Assembly (NCBI GenBank): GCA_013388855.1 | Contig: JACAEM010000038.1 | Coordinates: 1 to 64,000, forward strand | Source: Chloroflexota bacterium | GTDB lineage: Bacteria > Chloroflexota > Anaerolineae > Anaerolineales > Villigracilaceae | Reading direction: 5' to 3' | DNA length: 64,000 bases | Notes under the pieces: generated by a model | What the model was told of the DNA's origin: nothing | Database searches by the model: none | The model's input: only the letters and a program-made list of their open reading frames with translations | Position numbers and translations under genes: made by a program | Shown here: piece by piece, positions 10,108-23,930 of the stretch | How the letters are laid out: the number at the start of each line of letters is the position of its first letter | Position numbering within the stretch: position 1 is the stretch's first letter

Positions 10108-11964
10108 ATGGACAATCGCGTCAAACTCACCGAAAAGTACGAACGTAATGGTTGGCCATCCATCAAACGGCCAGACCTCAAAGCACCGGAAGGCTGGAGC
10201 ATCTCGTTGATCACCTCCCTCGAGCGAATTCGCTCTCACGCGCTGAGTCCAAGCGGGGACATAGTCGCATACATCAAAGACGGCGAATCGCTTTCGGATG
10301 TGTACCTGCTCCCGTTAAATGGAAACTGGCCAGTCCGCATCAGCACCGACCGCCCGCTCGCGCCCTACTGGGATGACGAAATCCCGGTCTGGTCGCCGGA
10401 TGGCAACTGGATTGCCTTCGGCATCCACGGTCATGTGCATCTTGTCCCTCGCGAAGGCGGGTTGCCTAAAAAAGTCACAGATTTCACTACCTCTGCGAGC
10501 AGCCCGCGGTTCATGCCTGATTCGCAAGGACTCATCGTCACTGTCGAGCGCAATGAAACAGACCAATTGCTGCTCACCGATATCAAAGGCTCTTGGCCCC
10601 GCGCGTTAACTACTGACACCATCGGCGACCACTGGGATGCGCGTCCCTCGCCGGATGGGAAATTCATCGTTTACACTCTCCGCCGTTTCGACGACCTGCA
10701 CCGCTTGGATGTTATTTTGCTGGAGATCGAAACCGGCAAGTCAATCACGCTGTATGGCAAGCCATCTGTTCGTGCATTCCTGCCCAAATGGTCGCCCGAT
10801 GGCGAGTGGATTTCCTTCATCGCTCAAGAAACCGAACATGAAGAACTCTATCTCATTCGCCCGGATGGCGAAGGTTTGCATCAACTCACGAATGCGGGGG
10901 AAGATGTCGCCAGCTATGATTGGGCTCCGGATGGAACACAACTAGCTGTCACTGTGAACCGAGATGGTGCCCACGCGCTGATCGTCGTCGAAACGGAAAC
11001 AGGCATCAGCGTGGATCTGCGAAGCGGGCCAGGTATCCACTCAAATCCCAATTGGTCAAAAGATGGGTCGTTTATCACATTCGAATATGAAAGCTCTGTC
11101 CTTCCGCCTGATTTGTATCGAATCGATGTGGCGGGCAGGCAAGTCACACAATTGACGTTTTCCAATCTGCTGGCGATGCAAAAAAACAAATTGGTCGCGC
11201 CAGAGAGTGTCCGCTACAAAAGTTACGACGGGTTGGAAATTCCTGCCTTCCTGTTTCGCCCGGAAAAACCAAATGGCGCGGCTATCGTTTACCCGCACGG
11301 AGGTCCCAACGCACAGTATGGGTACGAGTGGGATGAAATGGCGCAATATTTTACCGCCAAAGGTTACTACTATCTTGCGCCAAATTATCGTGGCTCCACA
11401 GGCTATGGAAAAACCTTCGAGCGCGCCAACCACAACAATTGGGGGATCGGTGATACGCAGGATTGTCTCTACGCTGCAAAATTCCTACGCAGTTTCAAGG
11501 AAATTCGGCAGGATGCAATCGGCATTGGTGGCGGTAGTTATGGCGGTTATATGACCATCAATTGTCTGTCACGTGATCCTGAGTATCTGTATGCCTGCGG
11601 CGTCTCGAAATATGGAGATTCGAACATTGTCAGTTCATGGGCACAGTGCGAAAAACGACTGAGACTCTACACCGAGATCTATCTGGGGCATCCCTCCGCA
11701 AATACTGCCGTCTACCAAAAAGGCTCCCCCATTGCAGATGTGCAGAATGTGCAAAAGCCTATGCTCATTCTGCATGGTCTGCTTGATACCATTGTTCCGC
11801 CCGAAGCTTCGGAGGAATGGGTCGAAGCGTTGAAACGGCATGACAAGGTTTTTGAATACAAAACCTATGACGACGAGCCGCATGGATTTCTGCGCCGTGA
11901 AAATCTTGCGGATGTCTATGAACGTATTGAAACATTTTTTGATTGGTATTTGCTCCCTCGCTAG
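10108..11964 (+). CDS. S9 family peptidase (prolyl oligopeptidase-like)
   Basis: TolB/WD-like beta-propeller plus catalytic GGGSYGGYM, HGLLDTIVPP, DDEPHGF. Confidence 0.92.
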   Translation: MDNRVKLTEKYERNGWPSIKRPDLKAPEGWSISLITSLERIRSHALSPSGDIVAYIKDGESLSDVYLLPLNGNWPVRISTDRPLAPYWDDEIPVWSPDGNWIAFGIHGHVHLVPREGGLPKKVTDFTTSASSPRFMPDSQGLIVTVERNETDQLLLTDIKGSWPRALTTDTIGDHWDARPSPDGKFIVYTLRRFDDLHRLDVILLEIETGKSITLYGKPSVRAFLPKWSPDGEWISFIAQETEHEELYLIRPDGEGLHQLTNAGEDVASYDWAPDGTQLAVTVNRDGAHALIVVETETGISVDLRSGPGIHSNPNWSKDGSFITFEYESSVLPPDLYRIDVAGRQVTQLTFSNLLAMQKNKLVAPESVRYKSYDGLEIPAFLFRPEKPNGAAIVYPHGGPNAQYGYEWDEMAQYFTAKGYYYLAPNYRGSTGYGKTFERANHNNWGIGDTQDCLYAAKFLRSFKEIRQDAIGIGGGSYGGYMTINCLSRDPEYLYACGVSKYGDSNIVSSWAQCEKRLRLYTEIYLGHPSANTAVYQKGSPIADVQNVQKPMLILHGLLDTIVPPEASEEWVEALKRHDKVFEYKTYDDEPHGFLRRENLADVYERIETFFDWYLLPR

Positions 11965-12052
11965 GGTGTGTATATGAAGTCCCTTTTTTGTGTGCCATTT
12001 TTATTTGGGTAGTGTGAGATATTGCCTACACGCAATTTGCAATTAAATCATA

Positions 12053-13228
12053 ATGAGGTTTTCAATGACAACATTCTTCAAATATGATGATATGACTTGG
12101 GATACAGTGGCAGGGCTTCCACGTGATACACCGCTTGTTCTCCCACTCGGCTCAGGCTACGACCTTGATCTGCTGGCGGGACAATTAAGTCATCCCCCCC
12201 GAATCGGTCTCCTGCCGCCATTTCCGTTTGGCTGGCGCGGCAGTGGATTGGAACTCCCTGAGCCAATCTTTTTTCAATACATTTCCAATTTGCTGGACAG
12301 CTTACGCGATGATGGATTCTCACGTGTGTATTGCCTGATGCCGCAGGGACTCAACCCACAATCATCCTATGTATCACATTCAAACGCATACTTGACACTT
12401 CCGCACCGCTCACAAAATCGTGATGCGATACCGCTTCCACCCGACTCGGAACGCGGCAAAGTGATTCTGCTTCCCATTGGTCACACAGAGCAACATGGCT
12501 ATCACCTGCCCCTCTCGGTCGATACGATTATTATAGATGCCATAGCACAAGGTACAGCAAACAAATTGCCTACGCGCAGTTTTGCGATGCCGGTCATGCC
12601 TTATGGAGTCAGTACGCATCGCTCCTCTTTCGCGGCGACCATGAACGCTGGCGGGCGTGCCTTCGAAGACTTCTGGCTGGCAGTGGTGGATGTGTTAGTC
12701 CAGCGCGGCTTCGATCAGTTTTACTTGATGAGCGGGCATGGCGGCAACTCATCCTTCCTGGTCAACATCATCAAGTACGCCGGGGAACGTCACCGCCGAA
12801 TCTTCTGCGCCACGGCCTGGCTGCATACCTCCGGCAAGGTTGGTGCGGCGGCGTTGGAAAAATATCGCACATCACCCATCGGCGGGATGGGTCATGCTTG
12901 TGAATTGGAAACATCCTTCCTGTTGTATTTGCGCCCGGATCTTTGTCGTATGGAGCGCGTCGTGGACGAAATGGATTTTGTTGCCACCCCTGATTATTAC
13001 ATGGACTGGATCGAGGGAGGCGCCCTTGTGGCGAATCCGCCCTGGGACGACGATACAAAAACCGGCGCGTATGGAGCCGGGAGCCATGGAACAGCGGAAA
13101 AAGGTCGATTATGGCTGGAGGCTGCCATCGAAGAGAAGACCGCCCACGTGGAGGAAATCCATGAACAACATGAGCGCCGTGAGAAACGACGCAGGGAAGG
13201 GTATGGGCTGTGGGGCAGGATCAAATAG
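12053..13228 (+). CDS. creatininase family protein with degenerate N-terminal creatininase-like half
   Basis: LPIGHTEQHGYHLPLSVDT, GHGGNSSF, GGMGHACELETS motifs in the C-terminal two-thirds. Confidence 0.85.
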   Translation: MRFSMTTFFKYDDMTWDTVAGLPRDTPLVLPLGSGYDLDLLAGQLSHPPRIGLLPPFPFGWRGSGLELPEPIFFQYISNLLDSLRDDGFSRVYCLMPQGLNPQSSYVSHSNAYLTLPHRSQNRDAIPLPPDSERGKVILLPIGHTEQHGYHLPLSVDTIIIDAIAQGTANKLPTRSFAMPVMPYGVSTHRSSFAATMNAGGRAFEDFWLAVVDVLVQRGFDQFYLMSGHGGNSSFLVNIIKYAGERHRRIFCATAWLHTSGKVGAAALEKYRTSPIGGMGHACELETSFLLYLRPDLCRMERVVDEMDFVATPDYYMDWIEGGALVANPPWDDDTKTGAYGAGSHGTAEKGRLWLEAAIEEKTAHVEEIHEQHERREKRRREGYGLWGRIK

Positions 13229-13230
13229 GC

Positions 13231-13479
13231 TTATTTGGAACGCGAACGTGGTTTATCCCAGAACCCCTGCTCAAGGCGTTCGTTGATCCTCTCCTTAACC
13301 TTTTCCAAAGACTGTTCAAATTCATCTTTTGAAAAAGATTTGTTCCTCGACGCGGAAGATTCGAGCTCTTTCAAAAGATACAGGATGGGCGCTTCGCATT
13401 TTGTGGAATGTCCCTGCGTAACAAAGATGCGCACAACTTCGTCAAGGTAATCTTCTATTTTGGCAAGCGGATTAGACAT
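13231..13479 (-). CDS. small hypothetical protein
   Basis: ORF starting MSNPLAKIEDYLDEVVR with an AGGAGC-like RBS region; sits between convergent/divergent genes. Confidence 0.6.
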   Translation of the reverse strand: MSNPLAKIEDYLDEVVRIFVTQGHSTKCEAPILYLLKELESSASRNKSFSKDEFEQSLEKVKERINERLEQGFWDKPRSRSK

Positions 13480-13516
13480 TGAAAGCTCCTTGAACAAGAC
13501 AATTATAGCAAATAAA

Positions 13517-13542
13517 AACGTCCGGGCTTTCGCCCGGACGTT
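13517..13542 (-). terminator. intrinsic terminator of gpmA
   Basis: AACGTCCGGGC-gaaa-GCCCGGACGTT followed by TTTTATTT on minus strand. Confidence 0.85.
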
Positions 13543-13547
13543 CCCGT

Positions 13548-14294
13548 TCATTTTGCCCTGCCTTGATTAGCCACGGCAGCGGCCTTTCTGGCGGCTTCTT
13601 CCGGGTCGCCCAGGTAGTAACTTTTGATTGGCCTGATATTTTCGTCCAGTTCGTAGACGAGCGGCAAGCCGGTGGGAATGTTCAATTCGGTGATATCGGC
13701 ATCAGAAATATTGTCGAGATATTTCACCAAGGCGCGGATGCTGTTGCCGTGCGCGGCAATGATGACACGCTTGCCCGACTTGACGGTGGGAACCAGCGTT
13801 GAATGCCAGTACGGGAGAACACGCTCCAGTGTGATCTTAAGTGATTCGGTGGCTGGCAGTTGTTCAGGTGTCAAAGAAGCGTAACGCGGGTCGAAGCGCG
13901 GGTGGCGTTCGTCGTCCAATTCCAAAGCCGGAGGCGGAACATCATAGCTGCGTCGCCAAATCTTGACTTGCGCCTCTCCAAATTTCTCTGCCATTTCCGA
14001 TTTGTTCAGTCCCTGCAACGAGCCATAATGGCGTTCGTTGAGCTGCCAGGCATTGATAACAGGAATCCATTCAAGATTCATTTCCTGCAAAATGACCCAC
14101 AACGTTTGAATGGCGCGACGCAACACCGATGTGAACGCCACATCAAATTTGTAACCGCCTTCACGGAGCAGCTTGCCTGCTTCATGCGCTTCTGCCAATC
14201 CTTGCTCGGTGAGGCCAACATCGGTCCAGCCGGTGAAACGGTTTTCGAGATTCCATACGCTTTGTCCGTGGCGGACGAGAACCAATTTGTACAT
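13548..14294 (-). CDS. gpmA: 2,3-bisphosphoglycerate-dependent phosphoglycerate mutase
   Basis: [29 protein letters not shown] ... [18 protein letters not shown]. Confidence 0.96.
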   Translation of the reverse strand: MYKLVLVRHGQSVWNLENRFTGWTDVGLTEQGLAEAHEAGKLLREGGYKFDVAFTSVLRRAIQTLWVILQEMNLEWIPVINAWQLNERHYGSLQGLNKSEMAEKFGEAQVKIWRRSYDVPPPALELDDERHPRFDPRYASLTPEQLPATESLKITLERVLPYWHSTLVPTVKSGKRVIIAAHGNSIRALVKYLDNISDADITELNIPTGLPLVYELDENIRPIKSYYLGDPEEAARKAAAVANQGRAK

Positions 14295-14341
14295 GATGAA
14301 CTCCTGTGATGAAACAACTGCGCTGTCCGAAAACAGCAATT

Positions 14342-16159
14342 TTAGAGGTAACCCAAACCTTTCAAACGTTCTTCCAGGTCTTTTTGTCCCTGCCCGGGGG
14401 CTTGTGTCGGCGGTTTGAGATTGGATTGATCGAGATGCTTGCCAATGGCAAGGAACGGAATATCACGGAACGAGATTGTCCCAAAATCTTCGAGCTCGCG
14501 GTTGGCAAAGATCACACCAGGGACAACATCCGAGTCCATGCAGTGGTCTGCGCCCCAATGATCGGTATTGGGCTCCATTATCACATCGGGAATCTTGCCA
14601 AGCCCGGTATCGCCCGAGGCGCGGTATCCGGGAGCATATCCAACCACCAAGTCTGGCCCGAAGCGAGCGTAGGGACCGTTATATGTCTCGTGCTTGAGTC
14701 GGATTTTTTGAATGACAGGAGTCCCGTTCGCATCTTTCCAAGCCGAAAGTTGATCCCGCAACTCCGAGAGGGTCTGCTCGAGATGGTCTGCAAAAACAAT
14801 CCCCTGCCCTTCCCGCCCTGCCACATTGAGGTAGATACTGTTCAGGCCGACGGCATAGGCCTTGGTCTTGCTCCAATCTACACCGCTCAAGTCTGAACCG
14901 CCATTCTTCAAGGCGAGATAACCATTCTCCAACAGCCAGCGATTGACATGCACTTTCTTGCGCCAATCGCTGAAACCATGATCGGATAAGATGAGAAAAC
15001 GATACTTTCCGCTCCAGGCATCCACTTTCGCGCGCACATCACCGACGAATGCATCGAGACGCTTGTACCAGTCTTCCACCACATCCATGCGGTTATGAAA
15101 GAACATATGCTGAATGCGGTCAAGATCGTCGAAAATACCTGCCAGCACACCTTCCTTGAAATCCTTCATTAGGAAATACAGGATTTGAATACGCCGGTCA
15201 AAAATGGTCTGGCACAGCTCCAGAAATTGCTCATCGCTGATACAGCCATCTTCGAGACCGGTCGTATCCTGAGGCCAGCCGAGGGTGAGGTAGGCGCCCA
15301 CCTCATTCCATAGCTTCCTGGAGAAGGAAGGAGACGAAGCATAATGCCAGACTGCATGAAGTGGATGGATCTGCAACGGAAGAACATACACGCGCACAAC
15401 ACTGTTCAGGCTGGTGACAATAAAGCGTGTAATGGCATGGATGTTGGACAACAAGCCCATCTTGAATTTCAATTCAACGATACCACTCCATTGACCGAGC
15501 TTCAGCTCAAACTGGACCTTGTCAATCGTAAGACGCGCCGTCTTTTCGTCGAGCACATCCACGACAATCGGCAAACTGATTGTCTGCGGACCAGATTTGC
15601 CCTGCGTCTGTGGTCCGGGCAAGTTCGCGGAAAAACGACCTTTGCCTACGGAAGTCAGCTTCACAACAGTTGTCTTTTTTCTGGTCTCATCTTCCGTGGT
15701 AAACAGCGTCCCCACCCCAAGTTGACCGCGAATATCCGGTGTGCCAAGACCGGGCAGGGTATTCACCGGAACATTCGGTCGAGCCGGGAACATGGCAGGC
15801 CACCACAAAGCAGTGGCGGGATAACCCATATCCGCGGCTTCCTCAAAGAATGTCTTGGCAGTGTATGGCGGGACGAACTGCTCGCCCACCGCTGTCTTGC
15901 GCATTGGCAAAATGGATACGTAGGGAACATACGTTGCCGGGTCGCGATGGACAAAGTCAAAAATACCATGCCCGCCGGGGTCCGCGCCGGTGGCGATGCT
16001 GGTCCATGACACCTCGGTTTGTGGAGGAGAGCAAACTTCCAGCCGAGAATAGCCGCCTCCTTCCACGAACTTTTCCAGATTGGGCAACTGATTCCTCCCC
16101 GCCATACCTTCGAAAACATTAGGGTCGAACGAATCAAATCCTAGGATAAGAGTCTTCAT
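14342..16159 (-). CDS. alkaline phosphatase superfamily protein (type I phosphodiesterase/nucleotide pyrophosphatase-like)
   Basis: [63 protein letters not shown]. Confidence 0.85.
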   Translation of the reverse strand: MKTLILGFDSFDPNVFEGMAGRNQLPNLEKFVEGGGYSRLEVCSPPQTEVSWTSIATGADPGGHGIFDFVHRDPATYVPYVSILPMRKTAVGEQFVPPYTAKTFFEEAADMGYPATALWWPAMFPARPNVPVNTLPGLGTPDIRGQLGVGTLFTTEDETRKKTTVVKLTSVGKGRFSANLPGPQTQGKSGPQTISLPIVVDVLDEKTARLTIDKVQFELKLGQWSGIVELKFKMGLLSNIHAITRFIVTSLNSVVRVYVLPLQIHPLHAVWHYASSPSFSRKLWNEVGAYLTLGWPQDTTGLEDGCISDEQFLELCQTIFDRRIQILYFLMKDFKEGVLAGIFDDLDRIQHMFFHNRMDVVEDWYKRLDAFVGDVRAKVDAWSGKYRFLILSDHGFSDWRKKVHVNRWLLENGYLALKNGGSDLSGVDWSKTKAYAVGLNSIYLNVAGREGQGIVFADHLEQTLSELRDQLSAWKDANGTPVIQKIRLKHETYNGPYARFGPDLVVGYAPGYRASGDTGLGKIPDVIMEPNTDHWGADHCMDSDVVPGVIFANRELEDFGTISFRDIPFLAIGKHLDQSNLKPPTQAPGQGQKDLEERLKGLGYL

Positions 16160-16239
16160 TTATATTGAATTATCCTATCACCCCGCGCATATTTCTGCTA
16201 CAGAGACAGAAATTACGGGCAGAGATAGTGGAAGGTGCT

Positions 16240-16398
16240 TTATTGATTGTCTTCTTCATCCTTGCGACCGCGGCGGCGCATGCGGGCAAACCATTCACGG
16301 ATATTACGTGAAAAGACCAAAACAGCGCCTGAAATCGCAACAAACAAGCCTGCGAGAACCTGAAACAGAACGCCACCAGTACCGGGATCGATATACAT
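16240..16398 (-). CDS. small membrane protein (single TM, basic C-terminus)
   Basis: MYIDPGTGGVLFQVLAGLFVAISGAVLVFSRNIREWFARMRRRGRKDEEDNQ. Confidence 0.65.
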   Translation of the reverse strand: MYIDPGTGGVLFQVLAGLFVAISGAVLVFSRNIREWFARMRRRGRKDEEDNQ

Positions 16399-16508
16399 AC
16401 TTTTACTCCTTTTCGACTTGGCTTTATACCGTAACACCAGTGAAAAGTCAATTACAGCCAGCGGGAAGAATTATAGTCCAACCCATCCAGACATAGTAAA
16501 ATCAATCC

Positions 16509-19049
<2,541 letters not shown>

Positions 19050-19244
19050 GGCGTTTGGTACGCGAGGGTTTCGGTGTACTTGGCTAGCACGGCTGACTTT
19101 TAGAGTCTGTATGCAAATTAAGAATCGTGCCACTTTGAGCAATGAGTCTCGGTTTCAGGGCATTTTCGGGCAAAATCTGAGATTCTTCGTTGCTTTGCTC
19201 CTCAGAATGACACAATACACAACCACAAGTCATCGGTAATGATT

Positions 19245-20180
19245 TCAATTTTTCCAATGTGCCCTTGATGTCAGTAAAACTGAAATCAGAATATTGCACC
19301 AGACGACCAAGACATGGATGATGCGAAACGACACGCTGACTGCCAACACTTGCTCCACACCCATAAACGGGCCAAGAATCAAGGTGATAACCCCCTCGCT
19401 AACGCCTAATCCAGATGGGACAAAGACAGCGAGGTAGCCGGCTAAATATCCGGCTGCGTAGGCACCGGCGATCATCCATGGTGAAACCGCCTGGGAGCCA
19501 TTTCCTGCCAGAACAAATCCGGCAAACCCAAATGACATAAGCATCCAGACCAGGAAGGAAATCGACAAAGCCTTTAGTAAAGTGAATTTGGAAGGCAAAC
19601 TGGAGCTATCAAGGTAGTATTTTTTACGCAGAGCATCAAGCCTGTCTCGCATGAGCACAAGGAGGATGAAAGGCAATAGGGAGATCAGCGCATAGAGTGG
19701 ATGAAGAATAGAAATCAGGCTGGAGAACCCAACAATGGCACAGGCAGTAAGCATAATCAGTGTATTAAGAAAGATGACAACAACGCTGTCCACCTTCGAA
19801 ATGCCCTTTGTCCACAAATAACCGGCAAACCCAGCAAAGCCCCAGATACCACCGGGAATCATAGAGGCAAGTTGAGAAAGGTTAAGGGCATGGTAGGCAT
19901 CACTAAACCCAAAGGAGGTATACCCCTTTCCGCGTACCAGCACTACCAGTGCAGAAACTGTCAAATACAGAGAGATGATCATCACGACAACAAGTAGCCC
20001 TAGTGGGAAAACCCCCACGCGCCTGAAAGAACCAAGAATAGTCTCCCGGTAATGGATAATCCAGTAGAGGAACAGACCGAGCATCACCACACCCATTGCC
20101 GGCAACAATCTTTTCCTGCATTGCTTGATCGTATCCATGGTGAATATTCGTTTAAAAAGGGGCAAGAGCCCTCCTATCAA
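19245..20180 (-). CDS. lysylphosphatidylglycerol synthase/UPF0104-type integral membrane protein
   Basis: LPG-synthase TM-like organisation; YLAVFVPSGLGVSEGVITLIL. Confidence 0.7.
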   Translation of the reverse strand: MIGGLLPLFKRIFTMDTIKQCRKRLLPAMGVVMLGLFLYWIIHYRETILGSFRRVGVFPLGLLVVVMIISLYLTVSALVVLVRGKGYTSFGFSDAYHALNLSQLASMIPGGIWGFAGFAGYLWTKGISKVDSVVVIFLNTLIMLTACAIVGFSSLISILHPLYALISLLPFILLVLMRDRLDALRKKYYLDSSSLPSKFTLLKALSISFLVWMLMSFGFAGFVLAGNGSQAVSPWMIAGAYAAGYLAGYLAVFVPSGLGVSEGVITLILGPFMGVEQVLAVSVSFRIIHVLVVWCNILISVLLTSRAHWKN

Positions 20181-21376
20181 TTTCGCTTGACCACTGACCC
20201 ATGATTCAACAACATCTTAATGAAATCTGAGCGCCTGCTGTAATGTGCCTTTTTTTCCTCTTCGAGAATTTCAAAAGGGATGTGAAATTCTCGATAAAAC
20301 GTGGGGTGGAAATCATAGTCAAGCACATCTTTACGAGCCAGCCAGTCTAGTAGGTCACGGCAGATATTGACATGATCGTTCACCTTCTCCACATATGCCC
20401 GGCCTTGCATTGCGAGTCGCGTCCTTTCTCTCATGTCAATAATGATCTCTCTAAGTTTTTCCTTGAGCGTGAATTTATTGACATTGACTGCCGGACAACC
20501 ATCGGGGACTTTGCAATAGTCAGGCATGTAACGCACTAGAACGGTATTACCTGTCGCCATAGCTTCAGCAGAAAGTGCTCCCACCGTCGCAGAATATAAT
20601 TCATCCACAACAATGTCAGCCATGCTTAGAAGTTGCCGCAATTCTCCATTCGGCATGTTATCAATCTGTTGAAAATCGAAAGATATTCCCTCCTTTTTTA
20701 GTTCATTGACCACTTGAAGAATGATATCCGTCCCTTTAGCTTCGGGGACACTGGGAGCATGAAGGACAAGGGGTCTTTCCCTGCCTGGCACGTTGAAACT
20801 ATACTGAGAAAGATCAAGGGGCACACTGCATCGCATATAGGGCCGGGTCTGTAATTGTCCGCAATCCGGTTGGGAGATAATCAAGTCAGAATAAGTTTCT
20901 GCCACCCGAATCGTCCTTTGCTTATCCATCAAACTGCCGCCCGAACGCTCGCGGGCATATTTGAAGAAAGGATGGACTTCCGACTCCACCCCAAGAGATC
21001 TCATCTCTTCAGAAAAAGCATACCAATATCGAACATCACTTCCCCAAAACGCCGTGATGATCTTTTTACCCAGCCATTTCAAAATGGGGTAATATATATG
21101 AGACGGCAACACAGCGGGAGCATACAAAATGAAAACATCGCACCGCAACGCTTTGACAAGCTGCAACAATCGCAGTGCCATTTTCAAGTAGGAAAGCACC
21201 CTTCCCAGACCGGGTTTCCTAATACCATCATCAATAACCAGATCGTATCTCGAATCGGGATAAAATCGGCTCCGACTCCATACAACGCTAAATACCTCAT
21301 GCCCAAGCGCTTTGAATCCTTTGGCATAGTTTGCTGTGATATTGGCTATATCGGTGAGACCGATAAAAATCCGCAT
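20177..21376 (-). CDS. glycosyltransferase-like protein
   Basis: LVLHAPSVPEAKGTDIILQVV; GT-B-like C-terminal region with EAMATGNTVLVR; overlaps upstream/downstream glycan genes. Confidence 0.7.
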   Translation of the reverse strand: MRIFIGLTDIANITANYAKGFKALGHEVFSVVWSRSRFYPDSRYDLVIDDGIRKPGLGRVLSYLKMALRLLQLVKALRCDVFILYAPAVLPSHIYYPILKWLGKKIITAFWGSDVRYWYAFSEEMRSLGVESEVHPFFKYARERSGGSLMDKQRTIRVAETYSDLIISQPDCGQLQTRPYMRCSVPLDLSQYSFNVPGRERPLVLHAPSVPEAKGTDIILQVVNELKKEGISFDFQQIDNMPNGELRQLLSMADIVVDELYSATVGALSAEAMATGNTVLVRYMPDYCKVPDGCPAVNVNKFTLKEKLREIIIDMRERTRLAMQGRAYVEKVNDHVNICRDLLDWLARKDVLDYDFHPTFYREFHIPFEILEEEKKAHYSRRSDFIKMLLNHGSVVKRN

Positions 21377-21385
21377 CTGCTTCTC

Positions 21386-22555
21386 CTACCGGGATGTAGC
21401 GAAGACAGATGGGGGATCAGGAAAACAGAATTTGATATAGAAACTCTTCGGCACGCGATTTAGCTTATACATTAACCACCAAAATGCTCTCGTTTGCTCA
21501 AAGGTCGGTTTATAGGTCTTAAACTCGCGATAGGTATGGCGTGGCTGATCCATGATCCGAGCAAACTCTTCATCTGTAAATCCAAGCCTCTTCTTGACCA
21601 TTTCCAACAGTTCAGAATCATAATCCTGGGGCTTATTAAGCATTTCAACCCCTTGTTCTCTTGTCATCTGTCCTGAACGCACAAGGGCAGCATGTCCCAA
21701 TAGGCGCGTATCGATCCCGTATCGTTTTGGCATGAAATAAGTGTGCCAAAAGGCGGTAAAGCGGTTTTCCAAATGATGCCCGCCATACCACTCCCAACCT
21801 AATTCGCGTGTAAGTAATGCCATGGCATCCTTCTTGATATAATCCACATAATATAGAGGACGGATCTTTTGCAACTGCAAAACCGCGGTCCATTTGATGA
21901 AATTGGGCATGAGCATGTTTGGATAGGTCTTTAACGGCATGGTACCAAATCTTTTCTGAACGCTTTGGATGTATTTTCCATCCATATAAATCCAGCCCAA
22001 TGGAGCGATACCCTCAGTGCGAAAGGAATGTCCTTCAAAAATATATTTGACGCCGAATTTTTCGGCTGCCATATTAAGCACCGAGGCCAATCCAATATCC
22101 GTTGGCGCTTCTACATCTGGCACGCCTGCCTTCAGGAAAGAGCGGTAAATATCATCATATTCCTTGTTGTCAACTACATAGGTGTAGAGGTCTACATCCA
22201 GGCTTTTCAATACATCATGAATATTTTCCACCGCAACCGTGGAATCCCATGTATTGTCGAAATGGACGCCCAATGGACGCAATCCCAATTCCTTCGCCAG
22301 GTATACGAGATATGATGAGTCCGCCCCCCCACTGACTCCTACAATCACATCGTACGGTTTTCCACGACCATCCTTACGGATTTTTCTCGCCATCGCTTGA
22401 AGACGACGTTTCCCCTCCTCTCCGGTGGGGTACTCCTGGTCCATCTGGTCATGAATATGGCAATAATTGCACACGCCACTATCATCGAAGGCAATGTTGG
22501 GAATCGTTTCGTCATACAAACAACGCGAACAACTTTTCATCATTTCTCCTGGCAC
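21386..22555 (-). CDS. N-acetyl sugar amidotransferase (WbpG/PseA-like)
   Basis: CSRCLYDETIPNIAFDDSGVCNYC, PP-loop DVIVGVSGGADSSYLV, in operon with HisH-like and HisF-like genes. Confidence 0.9.
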   Translation of the reverse strand: MPGEMMKSCSRCLYDETIPNIAFDDSGVCNYCHIHDQMDQEYPTGEEGKRRLQAMARKIRKDGRGKPYDVIVGVSGGADSSYLVYLAKELGLRPLGVHFDNTWDSTVAVENIHDVLKSLDVDLYTYVVDNKEYDDIYRSFLKAGVPDVEAPTDIGLASVLNMAAEKFGVKYIFEGHSFRTEGIAPLGWIYMDGKYIQSVQKRFGTMPLKTYPNMLMPNFIKWTAVLQLQKIRPLYYVDYIKKDAMALLTRELGWEWYGGHHLENRFTAFWHTYFMPKRYGIDTRLLGHAALVRSGQMTREQGVEMLNKPQDYDSELLEMVKKRLGFTDEEFARIMDQPRHTYREFKTYKPTFEQTRAFWWLMYKLNRVPKSFYIKFCFPDPPSVFATSR

Positions 22556-23310
22556 AGGATAGCCTCAAGTTTATCTCTATCCGGGTAATTGATCAGTACG
22601 GCACGGTTCCGTCCAAAGTAGACTACCATGCTCCCGGCTGCGCAAGCAGACGCGCCTCCATCCTTTACAGCCAGACCAAAGTCATCGATTCTACCCGCGC
22701 CTCCACAGGCAATGACAGGTATACTGACTGAACTCGTCACGCTTTTAATAAGATCGATATCGTATCCCTCCTGTGTCCCATCGCGGTCAATAGCGGTTAA
22801 AAGGATTTCGCCGGCACCCATCTTTTCCATAACGGAGGCAAACTCCACCGGGTCCAGACCCATGCCTTTTCGCCCTCCATAAATGACCACTTCATAGCGT
22901 CCGAACATCTTTTTGCGAATGTCCATCGAAACCACAATGGTCGAACTCCCAAACCGCTCAGCCGCAGCCTTCACAAATTCCGGATTTTCGGCAGCATGAC
23001 TATTGATAGAGACTTTCTCGACACCCAGACTAAGAACGCGGCGAATGGTCTCCAGATCGCGCACACCGCCACCATAGGTGACCGGCATGAAGCATTCACT
23101 TGCAATCTCAGAGAGTACTTTGTATGGCGGCTCACGCTTATCAATCGTAGCAGTGATATCCAGGAAGATCAGCTCATCGACTTCTTTTTCATTGTAGATG
23201 CGAACGGCGTTAATCGGATCGCCAATATACTCGGGGTTTTTGAATTTGACCGTCTTCACCAGACTACCATTCTTCAGCAACAGACAGGGCATAACGCGTG
23301 GCATCAACAT
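22540..23310 (-). CDS. HisF-like imidazole glycerol phosphate synthase cyclase subunit paralogue of glycan cluster
   Basis: TIM-barrel HisF motifs: LIFLDITATIDKR, VTYGGGVRDLETI, SIPVIACGGAGRIDDF. Confidence 0.9.
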   Translation of the reverse strand: MLMPRVMPCLLLKNGSLVKTVKFKNPEYIGDPINAVRIYNEKEVDELIFLDITATIDKREPPYKVLSEIASECFMPVTYGGGVRDLETIRRVLSLGVEKVSINSHAAENPEFVKAAAERFGSSTIVVSMDIRKKMFGRYEVVIYGGRKGMGLDPVEFASVMEKMGAGEILLTAIDRDGTQEGYDIDLIKSVTSSVSIPVIACGGAGRIDDFGLAVKDGGASACAAGSMVVYFGRNRAVLINYPDRDKLEAILCQEK

Positions 23311-23930
23311 CGGTCATACTCCACGAAATTCTTGTACAGTTTCATGCCAAATTTGTGACTTTTTTCAGGATGAAACTGTACCGCCATAATGTGCTCCTGT
23401 TGAACAGCAGAGACAAACTCATAGCCATAATCCGTCGTGGTCAGTATGTCAGATGCATTGTGCGCCACGATATGAAACGAATGTACGAAATAAAAACGCG
23501 CATCAGGGTACATATCTTTGAACAATGTTCCCGCACGATGAACCTTGACCGTATTCCAGCCCATATGCGGGATCTTCAATCCGTTCTTCACTGGGTCGAA
23601 TCGAAAGCGGATCGTTTCCGCATCCAGCCACCCGAGACCTGGCAACTTACCCTCTTCGCTAACCTTAGTTATAAGCTGCATTCCCAAACAGACCCCCAGC
23701 GTAGGAGTTTTCGCCTGGAGGACTTTTTCATTCAAAAGAGGGATCAACCCGGTTTCTCGTAGGCGCTGCATTCCGGTATCAAAGGCGCCCACTCCAGGCA
23801 GGATGAGTTTCTCCGCCCGCTCAATTTCCTTTGCATCGCTCGATATCTTCACCACAGGGGCACCGACCTTCTTAAGCATATTAAGAATGGAGCCTAAATT
23901 ACCCATTCCATAGTCAACAATTATGATCAT
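23304..23930 (-). CDS. HisH-like glutamine amidotransferase of glycan cluster
   Basis: DYGMGNLGSILNML, LPGVGAFDTGM, GVCLGMQL, QFHPEKSHKFG. Confidence 0.92.
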   Translation of the reverse strand: MIIIVDYGMGNLGSILNMLKKVGAPVVKISSDAKEIERAEKLILPGVGAFDTGMQRLRETGLIPLLNEKVLQAKTPTLGVCLGMQLITKVSEEGKLPGLGWLDAETIRFRFDPVKNGLKIPHMGWNTVKVHRAGTLFKDMYPDARFYFVHSFHIVAHNASDILTTTDYGYEFVSAVQQEHIMAVQFHPEKSHKFGMKLYKNFVEYDRC

